From the NCBI GenBank assembly GCA_012960055.1, contig DUCA01000068.1, positions 1 to 5,766 of the forward strand: DNA of 5,766 nt, written 5' to 3'. How positions within the stretch are numbered: position 1 is the stretch's first letter; each line of letters opens with the position of its first letter. This document shows, in pieces, positions 5,182 to 5,766 of this stretch. This DNA is from Cycloclasticus sp. (lineage in GTDB: Bacteria; Pseudomonadota; Gammaproteobacteria; Methylococcales; Cycloclasticaceae). A program made the translations under genes and the position numbers. A model generated the notes under the pieces. That model ran no database searches, had not been told where the DNA came from, and was given only the letters and a program-made list of their open reading frames with translations.

Positions 5182-5766
5182 ATGTCGACTAAAAGCACCA
5201 TGATGGATTTCCCACTATCGTTACCCCATATGCTTGAACGAATAGGGCTTTATTTCCCGACGGTTGAGGTTGTTTCTTGTATGCCAGACAAATCACTGCA
5301 TCGAACCAATTACTTGGGCATTCAGAAACGATCAAAAAAGTTGGCGTCTGCATTAATCGATAGCGGTATTAAAAAAGGTGATTGTGTTGCCACCCTTATG
5401 TGGAATCACTACGCCCATCTTGAGTGTTATATGGGTATTCCCTGTACCGGTGCTGTTTTGCATACATTGAACTTAAGGCTATCCCCTGAAGATATCGCTT
5501 ATATAGCCAATCATGCGGAAGACAAAATCCTCATTGTGGATGATGTCTTATTACCTTTGTATGATGAAATAAAGGATAAAGTGTCCTTTAACAAGGTTGT
5601 CGTTGTCCCTTTATCTGGAGCAGAGATACCAGAAAATTGTGTAAATTACGAAGACTTTATAGAAGCCGGTTCAGCAGATTTCACTTATCCGGATATTGAT
5701 GAGAATGATGCACTCGGTATGTGTTATACCTCTGGCACGACAGGTCGGCCAAAAGGTGTGGTGTAT
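5182..5766 (+). CDS. AlkK-like medium/long-chain acyl-CoA synthetase (partial, C-terminus outside window)
   Basis: The first 195 residues of an AMP-forming fatty acid-CoA ligase, which activates a free acid with ATP and CoA via an acyl-adenylate. The frame is open at the right edge; the family is about 540 residues. The ATP-binding P-loop motif YTSGTTGRPKG is at 182-192. WNHYAHLECYMGIP (74-87), LHTLNLRLSP (93-102) and ANHAEDKILIVDD (109-121) are features I associate with AlkK-like and related synthetases for medium-chain or branched acids. A strong ribosome site, AAGGAG (5171-5176), lies 5 bases before the ATG at 5182. ATGs at codons 7 and 8 are possible internal starts but lack such spacing. 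The gene sits behind an operator-like repeat shared with the TetR operon, so it probably supplies the acyl-CoA substrate for that operon. Substrate choice cannot be read from this half, since most of the acyl pocket lies further on. Confidence 0.92.
   Translation, partial: MSTKSTMMDFPLSLPHMLERIGLYFPTVEVVSCMPDKSLHRTNYLGIQKRSKKLASALIDSGIKKGDCVATLMWNHYAHLECYMGIPCTGAVLHTLNLRLSPEDIAYIANHAEDKILIVDDVLLPLYDEIKDKVSFNKVVVVPLSGAEIPENCVNYEDFIEAGSADFTYPDIDENDALGMCYTSGTTGRPKGVVY

Noticed and set aside
1..5766. Search for tRNA/rRNA genes, CRISPR arrays, insertion sequences and attachment sites
   Set aside because: I saw no repeat arrays, transposase-like frames, terminal inverted repeats or tRNA-like arms; nearly all bases are explained by acyl-CoA genes and their control regions.

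Overview
The window holds a compact acyl-CoA catabolism locus. It looks like a Gram-negative bacterium, most likely a marine gammaproteobacterium. This is inferred from the moderate GC content, the tight operon packing and the resemblance of the proteins to leucine/isovalerate (Liu) and fatty-acid degradation enzymes; no taxonomic marker is present. There are no RNA genes, insertion sequences or CRISPR arrays that I can see.

Layout: (1) bases 1-692, minus strand: the N-terminal 230 codons of an isovaleryl-CoA-dehydrogenase-like flavoprotein, cut by the window edge. (2) 693-788: a short divergent control region with two overlapping promoters and two tandem 16-bp inverted repeats, TCTAA-N6-TTAGA. 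(3) 789-4749, plus strand: five genes separated by only 3, 9, 12 and 4 bases, so almost certainly one operon: a TetR-family regulator, a LiuC-like (methylglutaconyl-CoA) hydratase, a MaoC/PhaJ-like (R)-specific hydratase, an acetyl-CoA hydrolase/4-hydroxybutyrate-type CoA transferase, and a second crotonase-family protein with replaced catalytic acids. (4) 4802-5057, minus strand: the remains of a second acyl-CoA dehydrogenase. Its first ~33 codons are joined out of frame to its last ~51 codons, and the ~300 codons between are gone. (5) 5058-5181: a control region with one more copy of the TetR-type inverted repeat. (6) 5182-5766, plus strand: the N-terminal 195 codons of an AlkK-like acyl-CoA synthetase, cut by the right edge.

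Working model: an acid is activated by the synthetase and/or the CoA transferase, then desaturated by the isovaleryl-CoA-type dehydrogenase and hydrated by one or more of the three hydratase-type enzymes. The TetR protein would sense an acyl-CoA and repress its own operon, the divergent dehydrogenase and the synthetase through the shared operator. The first and LiuC-like genes fit leucine/isovalerate breakdown, but the carboxylase and HMG-CoA lyase that pathway needs are not in the window. The MaoC, CoA transferase and second crotonase are not standard liu genes. The true substrate is therefore open.
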